DNA from: Amycolatopsis rubida
GTDB taxonomy: Bacteria; Actinomycetota; Actinomycetes; Mycobacteriales; Pseudonocardiaceae
Assembly (NCBI RefSeq): GCF_900115345.1
Contig: NZ_FOWC01000019.1
Span: 1 to 64,000 of the forward strand
Length of the DNA: 64,000 bases
Direction: 5' to 3'
Shown: piece by piece, positions 45,950 through 56,362 of the stretch
Numbering within the stretch: the first letter of the stretch is position 1
How the letters are laid out: each line of letters starts with the position of its first letter
The notes under the pieces: generated by a model
Told to the model about the DNA's origin: nothing
Database searches by the model: none
What the model saw: only the letters and a program-made list of their open reading frames with translations
Program-made: the position numbers and the translations under genes

Positions 45950-47584
45950 ATGCTCGGATTGATGCAAGACCGTCCGTTGTCCCTGCCGCATGTCTTCCGG
46001 CGAGCCGAACGCTGCTTCGGGCACAAGACCGTGGTGTCCGGTCGCGTCGGCGGGGAGACGACCATGACCTGGGCCGAGGTGTGCGCGCGGACCCGGCGTT
46101 TGGCGGCGGCCCTGGACGAACTCGGCGTGCCGGCCGAAGCCCGGGTCGGCACATTCGCGTGGAACAGCCACCGCCATCTTGAGCTGTACCTGGCGGTGCC
46201 CTGCACCGGGCGAGTGCTGCACACCATCAACCACCGGCTCTTCGGCGAGCAGATCACCTATGTCGTCAACGACGCCGCCGACGACGTGCTGTTCGTCGAC
46301 CGGTCTATCCTCCCCGCCATCTGGCCGCTGGTCGACACGTTCACCACCGTGCGCGCAGTGGTGGTGATGGACGACGGCAGCGACGCCGAGATTCCCGAGG
46401 ACGCCCGTGTCGTCGATTACGAAGACCTGCTCGGCCGGGCGGCGAACCCGGGGCATGAGTTCGCCGTCGCCGACGAAAACACCGCCGCCGCGCTGTGCTA
46501 CACCTCGGGTACCACCGGCGCTCCCAAAGGCGTGCTCTACAGCCACCGTTCGATCGTCCTGCACGCCTGCCTGCTGCTGATGGTCGACACCTTCGGCATC
46601 AACGAACGCGACGTGGTCATGCCGATCGTGCCGATGTTCCACGTCAACGCCTGGGGCCTGCCCTACAGCGCCATGCTCTGCGGGGCCGGCCTCGTCCTCC
46701 CCGGTCCGGCGATGACACCGCCGGAACTGGCGGGGATGCTCGCCCGCCATCAGGTCACCTTCGGCGCCGCGGTCGCCACCGTCTGGCGCGGGCTGCTGCC
46801 GGTGCTCGGCCGGCATGACCTGCCCGCCGTGCGGCAGATCGTCTGCGGCGGCGGCGCGGTCGACGAAGCACTCACCCGTGGCTACCAGGACACCATCGGT
46901 GTGCCGTTGACCAACGCCTGGGGCATGACCGAAACCAGCCCGGTGGTCACCGCCTCCCGCGTCGGCACCGCGCACGACCGGTGTACCCCCGAGCAGCGGC
47001 GCGCATTGCTGGGTACGCCGGGACCGGCCGTTCCGCTCACCGAGGTCCGCATCGTCGGCGACGACGGACGTGAGGTGTCCTGGGACGGACGCACGTCCGG
47101 CGAGCTGCAAGTCAGCGGCCCCACCATCGTCGCCCGCTATTTCGGCTCGCGGGCCGTCGCGGACGGGTTCACCGACGACGGGTGGCTGCGTACCGGTGAC
47201 GTGGCCACGGTGGACCGTCACGGCTACCTCCGCATAGTCGATCGCACCAAAGACCTCGTGAAGTCCGGAGGCGAGTGGATCTCGTCCGTCGAGCTGGAGA
47301 ACGCCATCATGGACCACCCTGACGTCTCCGAAGCCGCGGTTTTCGGCGTCGCCGACGAAAAATGGGGCGAACGCCCGGTGGCCTGTGTCGTCGCCCGTCC
47401 GGGGGCCACGCCCACCGTCGAGACCGTGCGCGATCACCTCCGCGCCCGGGTGGCTTCGTGGTGGCTGCCGGACCAGGTGTTCTTCCTCGACGAGATACCC
47501 AAGACCGCCACGGGGAAATTCTCGAAACAAGGACTCCGGTCCTGGTACGTCGCCGACAATCGCGGGCCCGGCAAATCGATTTGA
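45950..47584 (+). CDS. Acyl-CoA synthetase (ANL family)
   Basis: 544 residues; the ATG at 45950 is ten bases after AAAGG. CYTSGTTGAPKGVLYSHRS is the P-loop, NAWGMTETSPV the ATP/acyl motif, TGDVATVDRHGYLRIVDRTK the hinge region, and the catalytic Lys is in PKTATGKFSKQGLR. The middle (MPIVPMFHVNAWGLPYSAML) follows the medium/long-chain fatty-acyl-CoA ligase branch. It activates a carboxylic acid with ATP and CoA. Placed after the esterase and transporter, it probably activates the released acid. The fatty-acyl-like signature leaves open an aliphatic rather than aromatic acid. Confidence 0.9.
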   Translation: MLGLMQDRPLSLPHVFRRAERCFGHKTVVSGRVGGETTMTWAEVCARTRRLAAALDELGVPAEARVGTFAWNSHRHLELYLAVPCTGRVLHTINHRLFGEQITYVVNDAADDVLFVDRSILPAIWPLVDTFTTVRAVVVMDDGSDAEIPEDARVVDYEDLLGRAANPGHEFAVADENTAAALCYTSGTTGAPKGVLYSHRSIVLHACLLLMVDTFGINERDVVMPIVPMFHVNAWGLPYSAMLCGAGLVLPGPAMTPPELAGMLARHQVTFGAAVATVWRGLLPVLGRHDLPAVRQIVCGGGAVDEALTRGYQDTIGVPLTNAWGMTETSPVVTASRVGTAHDRCTPEQRRALLGTPGPAVPLTEVRIVGDDGREVSWDGRTSGELQVSGPTIVARYFGSRAVADGFTDDGWLRTGDVATVDRHGYLRIVDRTKDLVKSGGEWISSVELENAIMDHPDVSEAAVFGVADEKWGERPVACVVARPGATPTVETVRDHLRARVASWWLPDQVFFLDEIPKTATGKFSKQGLRSWYVADNRGPGKSI

Positions 47585-47869
47585 GCTGCTGGTGGCCGGC
47601 CAGAAGCGCTGCTTCCCGACGGCTTGGGCACCGCGGTACTTCGCCGAGCGGACTGCCTGCTTCCAGAGGTATTCGCAGGACGCCGGCCAGTACTACACCG
47701 CGTCCGGCGTCGAAAAGCCGGAAACGCCGGCCATGCGCAAGAATCATGCGGCGTAGCAGACCGAAACCAGAAGGGCCGCCGCAAGTTATTTCCCGGCGGG
47801 ACGGTGTGCCAGCGGACAAAAAACACGGTTTCCATCAACGGAGTCGAACTTCCCATCCTTGACATTGCT
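47585..47869 (+). other. Short unassigned stretch
   Basis: No intact gene. The plus strand at about 47625-47756 reads RYFAERTACFQRYSQDAGQ then YYTASGVEKPETPAM to a stop, with protein-like composition but no start or recognised family; probably the tail of a lost gene. Confidence 0.35.
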
Positions 47870-48110
47870 CCTGGCTTCGAAACCGGCTTCCCGGTGACCG
47901 CGGACGCACCCCAGATCCCCAGGAGATCGTCGACCAGCTGGAAGGCCAGGCCCATGCGCCTGCCCGCCGCGGCAAGGCAGGCAACCTGCTCACTGCCACC
48001 GCAGGAGAGCGATCCGAACCCGCACGCGCAGTCCATGACCACGCCGGTCTTGCCGACGGCCATCGCCTCGCATTCCGCCAGGCTGACGTCGGACCGCCGC
48101 GGAAACCGGT
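47870..48110 (-). pseudogene. Polyprenyl diphosphate synthase fragment
   Basis: The minus strand reads CEAMAVGKTGVVMDCACGFG, then GRRMGLAFQLVDDLLGIWG and VTGKPV. This is the C-terminal half of a trans-isoprenyl diphosphate synthase, including the second Asp-rich motif (DDLLG). About 75 of some 350 residues remain; the N-terminal half with the first DDxxD is missing, so it is inactive. Confidence 0.75.
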
Positions 48111-48289
48111 ATCCGCGCTTTGCCCTTCCATCAGTGCAACCAGCACAGCCGTGCTGGATCGCGCCGTTGGCGAACGTCGCAGTTGAGCGGAAGGTTGATT
48201 TCCGACGGATTACTGCGAAGGTCGGTAGTCTTCGGCGGCATGGGGCACGGCAGGGCTCGACGTGACCGCGACGAGCCGAAGCGGCAGCG

Positions 48290-50290
48290 TTACGGGAGCG
48301 GGGCGCGGGTCGTGTCGAGCGCGGCGAAGAGGTCGCCGGATGCGGAGACACGATCGAGAACCTGGTCGGCGGTGAAGACGAGGTCTTCGGGGCGGGTGCA
48401 GGCGCGGACCTCGTACCAGGCGATCGGAGTCGACACCGTGGGCTGATCGCGGCCGCGCAGCGAGCAGGGGGCGATGGTGGTTTTGGCGGGGTTGTTCTGG
48501 GACCAGTCGATGAACACTTTTCCGGTGCGCAGGGACTTGGCCATTTTCGCGGTAACCAGGCCCGGTGTCCCGGCGGCGAACCGCAGTGCGAGAGATTGCG
48601 CGTAGGCCGATGTCCGGTCGGCGGTACGGGTGCGCACTCCGGCGTAGACCTGCATTCCTTTGGAGCCGCTGGTCTTGGCGACCGGTGCGAGGCCGTCGTC
48701 GACGAGGACGTCGTGGAGTCGTTCGGCGATTCTGGCGCACTCGACGATCGAGGTGCCGGGACCGGGGTCGAGACCGAACACGACCCGGTCCGGCGTCCGC
48801 CGCTGCCCGCGGGTGCCGACTGTCCATTGAGGGACGTGCAGTTCGAGTGCGGCGAGGTTGGCGGGTCAGACCAGTGCCGCCAGTTCGTCGAACAGAGCGC
48901 AGCCGATGGTTTTGGTGCTGTTGCAGGATCCGCTGCCGGGCGGTCGGCAGCCAGGCGGGCGCGTCGCGCGGGATGTTCTTCTCGAAGAACCGCTGTCCCT
49001 CGACCCCGTCGGGGTATCTGACGATGGTGATGGGCCTTCCCGCGAAGTGCGGGAGCACGGCCGGGGCGATCAGCGTGTAGTACCGGATGACTTCGCCTTT
49101 GGTGAATCCGGCCGCCGGGTACAGCGCTTTGTTCAGATTGGACGGTGTGAGCTGCCGGTCTTCGACCCGGACTGCGATCTTGTCGCCCGACGGCTGCGCC
49201 GGTACGGCCGCACGCGATTTCGGTGCCGGCACCCGTGCCGCTTGTTCCGGCCGTGCGGTTGTCGTGTCCGGCGTGGCCGGGACGGTGACCTCGCTTGGCT
49301 GCTTGTCCTCGCGCAGTCCGCGCCAGGCGGTGTGGCGCAGACGTCCCGCGCCGCGGGTGAACTTCCGGTACACGGCCTCGCCGACCATCGTCGGCTCGAC
49401 CCACCGGGCCCGGCGGACGTCCGCGCGCGGCGGCTCGGCGGCGAACGGGTGCCGTGCGCGTTCGAGGGATTCCAGCCGCGCCCGCAGGTCTTCGCGTTCG
49501 CGGTCGGACAGTCCCGTGCCCACGTCCCCGATGTAGAGCAGATCGCCGGTGCGGGGCTCGTGCGCGCCGAGCAGCAGCCCGCCAGCCGTCCCGGCGATAC
49601 GGCCCTGCCCGGGGTGCCACCCGCACACGACCACCTCAGCGGTCTGTACCAGCGGGTGCTTCAGCCAGGCGTCGGTGCGTTTGCCCGGTGTGTAGGGCGC
49701 ACTGCGGTTCTTCGCGACGAGTCCTTCGTGGCCGGAGGTGGCTACGTGCGCGAGCAGGTCGGCGGGCGTGCGGCGATCGGCGTCGAGTTCGGTGAAGGTG
49801 ACCGCGCGCACCACCGACACTCGGTACGGGTCGGGCATCGGCGACGCCAGCAGCTGCTGTCGGCGTTCGTCGTAGGGGGCGCGCAGCAGCGATTCCGTGC
49901 CAAGGCGCAGCAGGTCGAACGCGAGGAACCGGACCGGAAGGTCGTCGAACGGCTCGCCGCGAGCGGCGCTGCGGCGGCTGTGCCATCGGCCGCGACGCTC
50001 CTGCAACAGCCCGAAATCCGGTTGCCCGGCCTCGTTGTAGACCACAATCTCGCCGTCTAGCACTGCTGCGCTACCGTCGAGTGCCGGGGCGAGGACGTCG
50101 GCGATACTCGCGAACTCGTCGGTGAAGTCGATGCCGTTACGGCTCGCCAGTGCGGTGGTTCCGTCCGGCGCGATCCGCATGCAGGCCCGGAAGCCGTCCA
50201 GCTTGTACTCGTAGGACCAGTCCAGGCCTTCGCGAAGCCGGCCGCCGTCCGGTTACGCCAGCATTGGCTCCACCCAGCCGGGAATTTCGG
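48290..50290 (-). pseudogene. ligD: LigD-type ATP-dependent DNA ligase-polymerase, inactivated
   Basis: Ligase domain first: EYKLDGFR with the catalytic Lys, LASRNGIDFT, VLDGEIVVYN, LVAKNRSAPYTPGKRTDAWL. Polymerase domain second: NLNKALYPAAGFTKGEVIRY, FVIDWSQ-type strand, TSGSKGMQVYAG. LigD proteins repair double-strand breaks by end joining with Ku. Three lesions: TAA at 50253-50255 at the sixth-eighth residue of the domain (MLA*PDGG), a frameshift near 48930, and TGA at 48866-48868 where TGG is expected (ALV*PAN). The order ligase-polymerase differs from mycobacterial LigD (polymerase-nuclease-ligase). No ku gene is nearby. Confidence 0.85.
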
Positions 50291-50299
50291 AACCGTCGC

Positions 50300-50635
50300 G
50301 ACGCGCTGCTCGCCCCGCTCCCGGTGCCCGTCCAGTTCGACCTTCCGGCCGTCTTCGCTGGTGATCGTCACCTTGATATCGGAACGGCGGTGCGCGATCC
50401 AAGACGACAAGGTGCCTGCCAGCACCGCGCCCATCCCGCCGGGACCGGCGGCAACTACGAGCGCGTCGAGCATGCCGCCCCGCTGGCCGGGCTCAAGGCT
50501 GTCGTGGGCGCAACGCACGCGACCGCACAGTTCGTCTTCGCGGCTCAGCCAGTCATGCAGCGACCTCAGCTCATCGCCGCGCCGCGCGGCCCGGATCCCA
50601 CAACTGTCCCTTAGTCGAGTTCGCCATGCGGTCAT
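50300..50635 (-). pseudogene. EACC1-like effector-associated protein, 3' end fused to LigD relic
   Basis: From the ATG at 50635: DELRSLHDWLSREDELCGRV, a short linker, GMLDALVVAAGPGGMGAVLA and SSWIAHRRSDIKVTITSEDG. This is the effector-associated constant component 1 (EACC1) pattern: an amphipathic start, a glycine-rich helix hairpin and a beta-rich tail (VTVTxxxGRxVELD). EACC proteins accompany variable effectors in actinobacterial conflict systems. After VELDGHRE the frame runs into the LigD sequence out of frame, so the natural C-terminus is lost, and the N-terminus (MTAWRTRLRDSCGIRAARRG) may also be shifted. No effector gene is adjacent. Confidence 0.55.
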
Positions 50636-51706
50636 CTTGCCGTGATCCAGCCTGCCGTGGAGGCATCCCCGACGTAGCCGGAAGACCTTTGCCTCCCGGG
50701 GGTCTGTCAAGACGCCCAATCAGATTCCGAGGGGGCGAAGAGTTCGACCCGGCGGGCCCCGGTGGATCTCGAAGTACGGGCGCTTCAACGGAGCGGCCCG
50801 CCGTCGCGAAGTCCGGCGAGGTTGGAGGAAACGGTCCCACGCAGATCGGGTCTTGCGCTAGATTCTTTACGCAGTCGCGAATTCGGGGAGGTCCGGGTCC
50901 TAGACGCTGGCACGCGATAGCTGAACAGCTATTTCATCGGCCGTGGCGGCTGATGACACCGTCCTCAGTGGCTGGCCTTGCAGCTTGCGGAAGTGCTCCG
51001 TCGATGCCGGTGAGTGATCCTCCGGCCGAACCGCGGGGCGGTCCCGTGGTCACGGCGCTTTCGCCTGAGGGCACGCCGACGGCGGAGGAGCCGTTGCCGG
51101 CTTCGCCGTTGTCGTCCATCCTTCCTGGTTCGGGCTGAATGCGGACCGGGTGACGGTGCTCAGCTCGGGGCGGATACGGCGGGATGCTGATGCGGGCAGC
51201 GGGCTGGGGCTTCCAGCGTGCGGGTCGAATCTGGACACAGGCGCGGATCCGGTGACCTGTCGGCCAGTTGCGCAGACAGCAGGAAAGTCGCAGCCCGCCG
51301 AATCGCTCACGGGTTCACCGCTGGTTCCAGCCGAGCTGCTCGCCTTCCGCGCCAGCGGCGCGGCGAAGGGGCCGTTGCGTTCGACGAAGCAGGAGGGAAG
51401 TCCGGTTTTATCGCTCTGTGTCGGAGGATCCCTGTGGTGATAGCAGACGCGAGCGCGTCGGTGTCCAGGTCGCGCAGCGCTGCGGTGCCGCAGGTCGGTG
51501 CGTCGTCGGTTCTGGTCGGCAACGTTGAGGCTGCAGACGGCGTCAACGTTGGCTGCGCCTGCCGATGCGGTATCCCCCGCAAGTCGGACTGGGGGGATCA
51601 TTTTTCGCAACCCTGTTATGTCATCGAGCTTCTGCGGTCGATCTCCGCTTTCAGCGCTGACCAGTCGCGGAACCCGTAGGCGATCGCTGTTTGGGCTGCG
51701 CCGAGA
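50636..51706. other. 1.07-kb stretch without a supported gene
   Basis: Frames on both strands are low-complexity and lack starts with ribosome sites. I see no RNA gene, repeat array or mobile element. Confidence 0.4.
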
Positions 51707-51838
51707 CTAGCTTGCGGGGAAGATCGCGTTGATAGCCTTCATGGCTTCCGTGTCGCCATTAATTGCTGATTTTCGCAGCTCTTTCGCCTGCTTGCGCAAT
51801 TGCTCCAGATTCGGATGGTCCGGCAATGTCTTTGGCAC
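51707..51838 (-). pseudogene. N-terminal stub of an ankyrin-type protein
   Basis: The GTG at 51838 has GAGGAGGAG just upstream and reads VPKTLPDHPNLEQLRKQAKE then GDTEAMKAINAIFPA before a stop. The pattern LPxxPxLEQLRKQAKxLxxxxxxGDxEA is the usual start of ankyrin-repeat proteins in actinomycetes. 43 residues remain; the repeats are gone. Confidence 0.6.
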
Positions 51839-52236
51839 AAGCTCCTCCTCGGCGCTAAATGCATAAGGTGACGCTCGCCATGATCTAATGATGTGGCCGT
51901 ATTCTAGCATGCGGATCCTCGGGCGAGCCTTCAGGCGAAGGTTCGAGGCTGTGTCGGTGGCTGTAAGGCTTCGGCGAAGACGGCTGGGTCGACGACACGC
52001 CTGGATGCGGATCGACGGTCAGGCCGATTGACGGCCGGAGTGCGTGTGCCGACCGCAGGCTCCAGTCTGAGCTGAGGCGCGTCCGATCTTCCGCCGCGGG
52101 AAGAGATCGCTGATGCTGCCGTGGAAGCCGATCGGGCAAGCGTGCCCGGGCGTAGGTCGGCGAGTTCGGCTGCGGCCAGGGCGAAGCGGCCTGTCCGGAG
52201 TCTCGCGAGACTGCCGAAATCACGTGGCAGAGCTCT
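51839..52236. other. Stretch between ankyrin stub and IS630 remnant
   Basis: No gene recognised. Its right end carries the presumed left terminus of the IS630 element. Confidence 0.35.
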
Positions 52237-53390
52237 AGTGTCTCGTGAACCTGATGTTCTTACTTTCCGTTGTTGTCGACGAGCTTTTTGACGTTGGCAT
52301 GGACGAGGCGGACCTGGGCCGGGATCTCCTCTGCGGTGGCGGTCGAGGCGAAGGGCTTGGGGTTGGTGTTCCAGTGGGTGATGTAGTCGCGGATCTGTTT
52401 GATTTGCCGCTGGTGAAGGTGCCGCGCCGGATGGATTGGCGGGTGATGATCCCGAACCAGGTTTCGATCTGGTTGACCCACGCGGCACCGTTCGGGGTGA
52501 AGTGGAGCCGGACGTTCGGGTTGGCAGCCAGCCACTTCTGGATGCCGGGAGCGGGGTGGGTGGACAGGTTGTCCAGTACCCCGTGGATCTCCTTGCCCGC
52601 GTGGGGTTTCACCGCTTTCTCCAGAAAGGTCAGGAAGTTCGCGGCGTCGCGGACGGGGCAGCACTCCCCGCTGGCCTCGCCGGTGCCGATGTGCAACGCG
52701 GCGAACAGGTTGGTCACGCCGTGCCGCACGTGCGTTTCTCGGTCTTGCCGAAGGTGATCGGCAGCAGCGGCTGGGTCCGGTCCAAGGCCTGCACCTGCGT
52801 CTTCTCGTCGATGCTGAGCGCGATCGCGCCACCAGGCGACTCCAGATACAAGCCCACGATGCCGGCGGCCTTCTCCGCGAACTCCGGATCTTTGGCGATC
52901 TTGAACGTGTCCTGCGGTGCGGTGCCGATCCGTTGTCCCGCCATAGTTTCGCCACCTAATGATGCGAGATCGACCCGCCTTCGGTGCGGGTGACGCAGCC
53001 GGCCATCTCCCTCGACGACCAGTGCGACAAGCCCGACCCCGCCGGCGGCGACGTGCGCGACAGGGCCAGCACCCGAGCCCGGACCGACGCGGACACCTGC
53101 TCGCCGCCCGCTCCAGGACGATGATCCGGCGGCCCCGCGATCCCGTCCGCGGCACAGCTGGCCAGTCACCGATCCACCGTCGGCCGCGACACCCCGGCAA
53201 GAACCGCGATGTGCTTCTTCAGCCGTCCCTCGGCATGCCAGAGCACGATCCGCGCCCGGGTACCCACCGTCGCCGCCACATCCGGGCTGTTCGCCAAGCC
53301 CCGCAACTCAGCCTGCTGGTCCACTGTCAACCCCGCCCCGCCAGCCAACACCAGCTACCATCAAACCAAGGTGAACAAAGTAAAATCACA
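52237..53390 (-). mobile_element. Decayed IS630-family insertion sequence
   Basis: Transposase pieces on the minus strand in order: N-terminal HTH (ANSPDVAATVGTRARIVLW, GRLKKHIAVLAGVSRPTVDR), ALSIDEKTQVQALDRTQP with the first catalytic Asp, GVLDNLSTHPAPGIQKWLAA with the second, FTPNGAAWVNQIETWFGI with the Glu, and a tail DYITHWNTNPKPF to a stop at 52260. The pieces lie in three frames. The ends share GTGTC and a following GTGA and TTTACTTT-like pattern in inverse orientation, but too imperfectly to fix the boundaries. Inactive. Confidence 0.8.
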
Positions 53391-53926
53391 CGACACCAGC
53401 CTCCGTGCCACAGCAGCGCTCTGGTGTTCAAGCTGCGCTGGCGCTGGGCCGATACCGGCCGTTTCGGGGTGCCGAGACTTTGCGCGTCAAGCGTCGGCGA
53501 CGTGCGATCGACTGGATTTCCGAAGGCTCTGAACGGGAATTAACCCAATCGGCGGCAATTTGGGCATGAGCAGTCACGATTCGACCGGCGAACCGGCCGA
53601 TCGTTACTGCGCAGGAGTTGCGCAGGGGACCGATCGTTCGCGGACGTGCGCATGTACCCCTTGGCGAGCGCGGCGCGTCACCGGCGATGCCGCTGGCAGG
53701 GCGCGACTCGCGACGCTGAGCCTTGCCCTGGGATGCCGGGCACTTCTAGGGTGCGACTGGGAAGTCGTCGAACTTCGCCTTCGGTTCGGCTGCGGCGGAC
53801 CTCCGTTTCCGGCGGCCCGCGCGTTGGTGCGGATGGCTCGGGCCGCCGCGTGCGCGTGAAATGCTCAGACGGTTGCCGGCTGTGCGCAAGACGTTTCGCC
53901 CAGTGCGAGAGACAGGGTGTTGCCAG
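53391..53926 (+). other. Upstream region of the acylase gene
   Basis: No gene supported between the IS630 remnant and the Ntn hydrolase. The frame of the acylase is open back to 53861 but the ribosome-site context favours the later start. A promoter is expected; none is clear. Confidence 0.35.
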
Positions 53927-56362
53927 ATGATGAAGGTCGTCGCGTGCGGCATCGTTTCGTTGTTGATCGGAGCGCTGGAAATCGCGGCCCCGGCTGCGGT
54001 TTCCGCAGTGGCAACGCCTGCGTTTGCCGCAATTCCATCGAATCGGCCGGAGACTGTTTCCGAAATCGGCTACCGGGCGGAGATCCGGCGAACGAGTTAC
54101 GGGGTACCGCACATTCTGGCCGCGGATGTGGGCAGCGTGTCGTTCGGGCAGGGCTGGGCCTATGCCGAGGACCGGCTGTGCGATCTCGCCGACCAGGTCG
54201 TCAAGGTGCGTGGAGAGCGCTCGCGGTGGCTGGGTCGCGGTCCGGGCGACCGGTACCTGTCGTCGGACATCGCGTACCGGACGCTGGGCCTGACGGACCG
54301 GGCCGGGCAGGAATTGCCGAAGCTGTCGGCCGGCGCCCGGGCCATGCTCGCGGGTTACGCCGCAGGATACAACCGGTACCTGAGGACCGTCGGACCCGCG
54401 GCGGTCCGCGGATGGTGTGCGGGAGCGCAGTGGATCGGCCCCATTTCGCCCGTGGATCTCCTTGCCTATCAGCAGGATCTGGCTCTGGTGTCGAGCGGGC
54501 GTGCACTGCTTCCCGCGATCGCTGTGGCACAGCCGCCGGGTGCCGGAGGGGCGAAGGATGTGCATGTCCCGCCGGACGTGGTGGCCAACGCGGCCAGGAG
54601 ACTGGTCGCGGCGAAAGGCGCCACTGCGGGTGTGGGCAGCAACGGCTGGGCGATCGGCGACGAACGATCGGCGAGCGGGCGGGGTGCGCTGCTGGCCAAT
54701 CCGCACTTCCCCTGGCAGGGCGAGCTGCGGTTGTGGGAGAGCCAGCTCACCGTTCCCGGAGTGCTGGACGTTTACGGCGCGGGGGTCGGCGGCCTGCCCG
54801 GGATTCAGATCGGCTTCAACGAACGAGTGGCCTGGACGCACACTGTCGCTCCGGGTGCCAGGTACACGTTCGCCGAGCTCAAGCTGGCGCCGGGAGACCC
54901 AACGAGCTACCGCGTCGGCGATCGGGTGCTGCGCATGCGTGCGAAGACGGTGTCCGTGCCGGTCCGGGAGCCGGACGGAGGGACCGTCGTGCTGACCCGG
55001 ACGATGTGGTCAGGCGCGCACGGGCCCATCGTGGACCTGTCCTCGCTGGATCCCGCATACGGCTGGCGCACGACCAGCGCCGTCGAGTACCGCGACGCGA
55101 ACGCCGGCAACGTCCGGCAGCTGGACTTTTGGCTCGCTGTCGCGAAATCCAGCAGTGTCGCCGAAGTCGCCGCCCTGAACGCCAAGTACGGCACCGCGTG
55201 GCTGAACACCGTGGCGGCGGACCGCGCGGGGGCGACCTGGTACGGCGACGCGGCGAGCACTCCGGATCTCTCGCCCGCGGCGACCGCGGCGTGGCTGGCG
55301 AGCCCGATCGGCCTGCTCGACGGCAGTGATCCCGGTCAGGACTGGCTGATCGAGCCCGGGGCGGCGGCACCGGGCTTGCTGCCCGCCTCGCGCTGGCCGC
55401 GGCTGACCCGGCGTGATTACGTCTTCAACGCGAACAACAGTCCGTGGATCGCGAATCCTCGGCAGCCGATCGAAGGATTTCCCGCGCAGCTGGGCGAAGA
55501 ACGGGCGGCACTGCCCGCGCGCGCTCGGTTCAACGCCATGCTGCTCGCCGATCCCGGGCCGCACCGGCGATTCGGCCTCGGCGATCTGGTGTCGGCGGTC
55601 CTTTCCAACGAAACGCTGAGTTCGCGGCTGCTGCTGGGGCCGGTGCGTGACCTGTGCCGCGAGCACGCCGGGTCGGCCGGGGACGGCTGGCGCGACGTGG
55701 TCAAAGCGTGCGCGGTGCTGGATGGCTGGGATGGCCGGTTTTCCGTGCACAGCAGGGGTTCGGTCCTGTGGAGGGAAACTATGGCGGGCGTGCTGGCGGC
55801 GTATCCGGACGCGCTGGTCGCGCCGGGGCCGTTGCTGAGTTCCGCCTTCGATCCGCGTGATCCCGTGCATACCCCCGGGGGGCCGAAGCCTGATCCGAAG
55901 GTGCTCGGCCAAGCGCTGGACAAAGCGCGGCGGACGCTGGAAGCAGCCGGGTTCCCGCTCGACGTAGCGCTCGGCGCGGTGCAGCACAGTGAGAAACGCG
56001 GCCGGGACTTTCCGGTGCCGGGCGCGCCCGACACCTTGGGCGCGCTCGACGTGGCCGAGTACACCGCGGAACCCGGAACCACGACCGAGCCGGTCGTCCC
56101 GCCCGGCGCCGGCGGCGGGCTGACCAAGGCCGGTTACCCGGTGAACACCGGCACGAGCATGCTGCTCGCGGTCCAGTTCACCGGACGCGGTCCGGTCGCC
56201 AAGGGGCTGCTCACCTTCTCCGAATCGAGCGACCCGGCCTCCCCGCATTTCGCCGACCAGCAGGCGCTGTTCGCCCGCGGCGCGGTCCGGGACTGCTTGT
56301 TCGCCGAGCCGGCGATTCTGGCCGACCCGAACCTGCGGACCGCTGTTGTCTCCGGGGCGTAG
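53927..56362 (+). CDS. Penicillin/AHL acylase-type Ntn hydrolase
   Basis: 811 residues from the ATG at 53927. Signal peptide (GIVSLLIGALEIAAPAAVSA). EIRRTSYGVPHILAADVGS opens the alpha chain; the autocleavage site is GVG/SNGWAIG with Ser238 as the new N-terminal nucleophile of the beta chain; ALLANPHFPWQGELR and VFNANNSPW carry family positions including the Asn. The family cleaves amide bonds of penicillins, acyl-homoserine lactones or lipidated siderophore precursors (PvdQ). It lies 440 bases upstream of an NRPS operon on the same strand, so deacylation of an NRPS product after export is an attractive guess. Confidence 0.9.
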   Translation: MMKVVACGIVSLLIGALEIAAPAAVSAVATPAFAAIPSNRPETVSEIGYRAEIRRTSYGVPHILAADVGSVSFGQGWAYAEDRLCDLADQVVKVRGERSRWLGRGPGDRYLSSDIAYRTLGLTDRAGQELPKLSAGARAMLAGYAAGYNRYLRTVGPAAVRGWCAGAQWIGPISPVDLLAYQQDLALVSSGRALLPAIAVAQPPGAGGAKDVHVPPDVVANAARRLVAAKGATAGVGSNGWAIGDERSASGRGALLANPHFPWQGELRLWESQLTVPGVLDVYGAGVGGLPGIQIGFNERVAWTHTVAPGARYTFAELKLAPGDPTSYRVGDRVLRMRAKTVSVPVREPDGGTVVLTRTMWSGAHGPIVDLSSLDPAYGWRTTSAVEYRDANAGNVRQLDFWLAVAKSSSVAEVAALNAKYGTAWLNTVAADRAGATWYGDAASTPDLSPAATAAWLASPIGLLDGSDPGQDWLIEPGAAAPGLLPASRWPRLTRRDYVFNANNSPWIANPRQPIEGFPAQLGEERAALPARARFNAMLLADPGPHRRFGLGDLVSAVLSNETLSSRLLLGPVRDLCREHAGSAGDGWRDVVKACAVLDGWDGRFSVHSRGSVLWRETMAGVLAAYPDALVAPGPLLSSAFDPRDPVHTPGGPKPDPKVLGQALDKARRTLEAAGFPLDVALGAVQHSEKRGRDFPVPGAPDTLGALDVAEYTAEPGTTTEPVVPPGAGGGLTKAGYPVNTGTSMLLAVQFTGRGPVAKGLLTFSESSDPASPHFADQQALFARGAVRDCLFAEPAILADPNLRTAVVSGA

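Noticed and set aside
48290..50290. Intact LigD gene
   Set aside because: TAA at 50253, TGA at 48866 and a frameshift near 48930 interrupt the reading.
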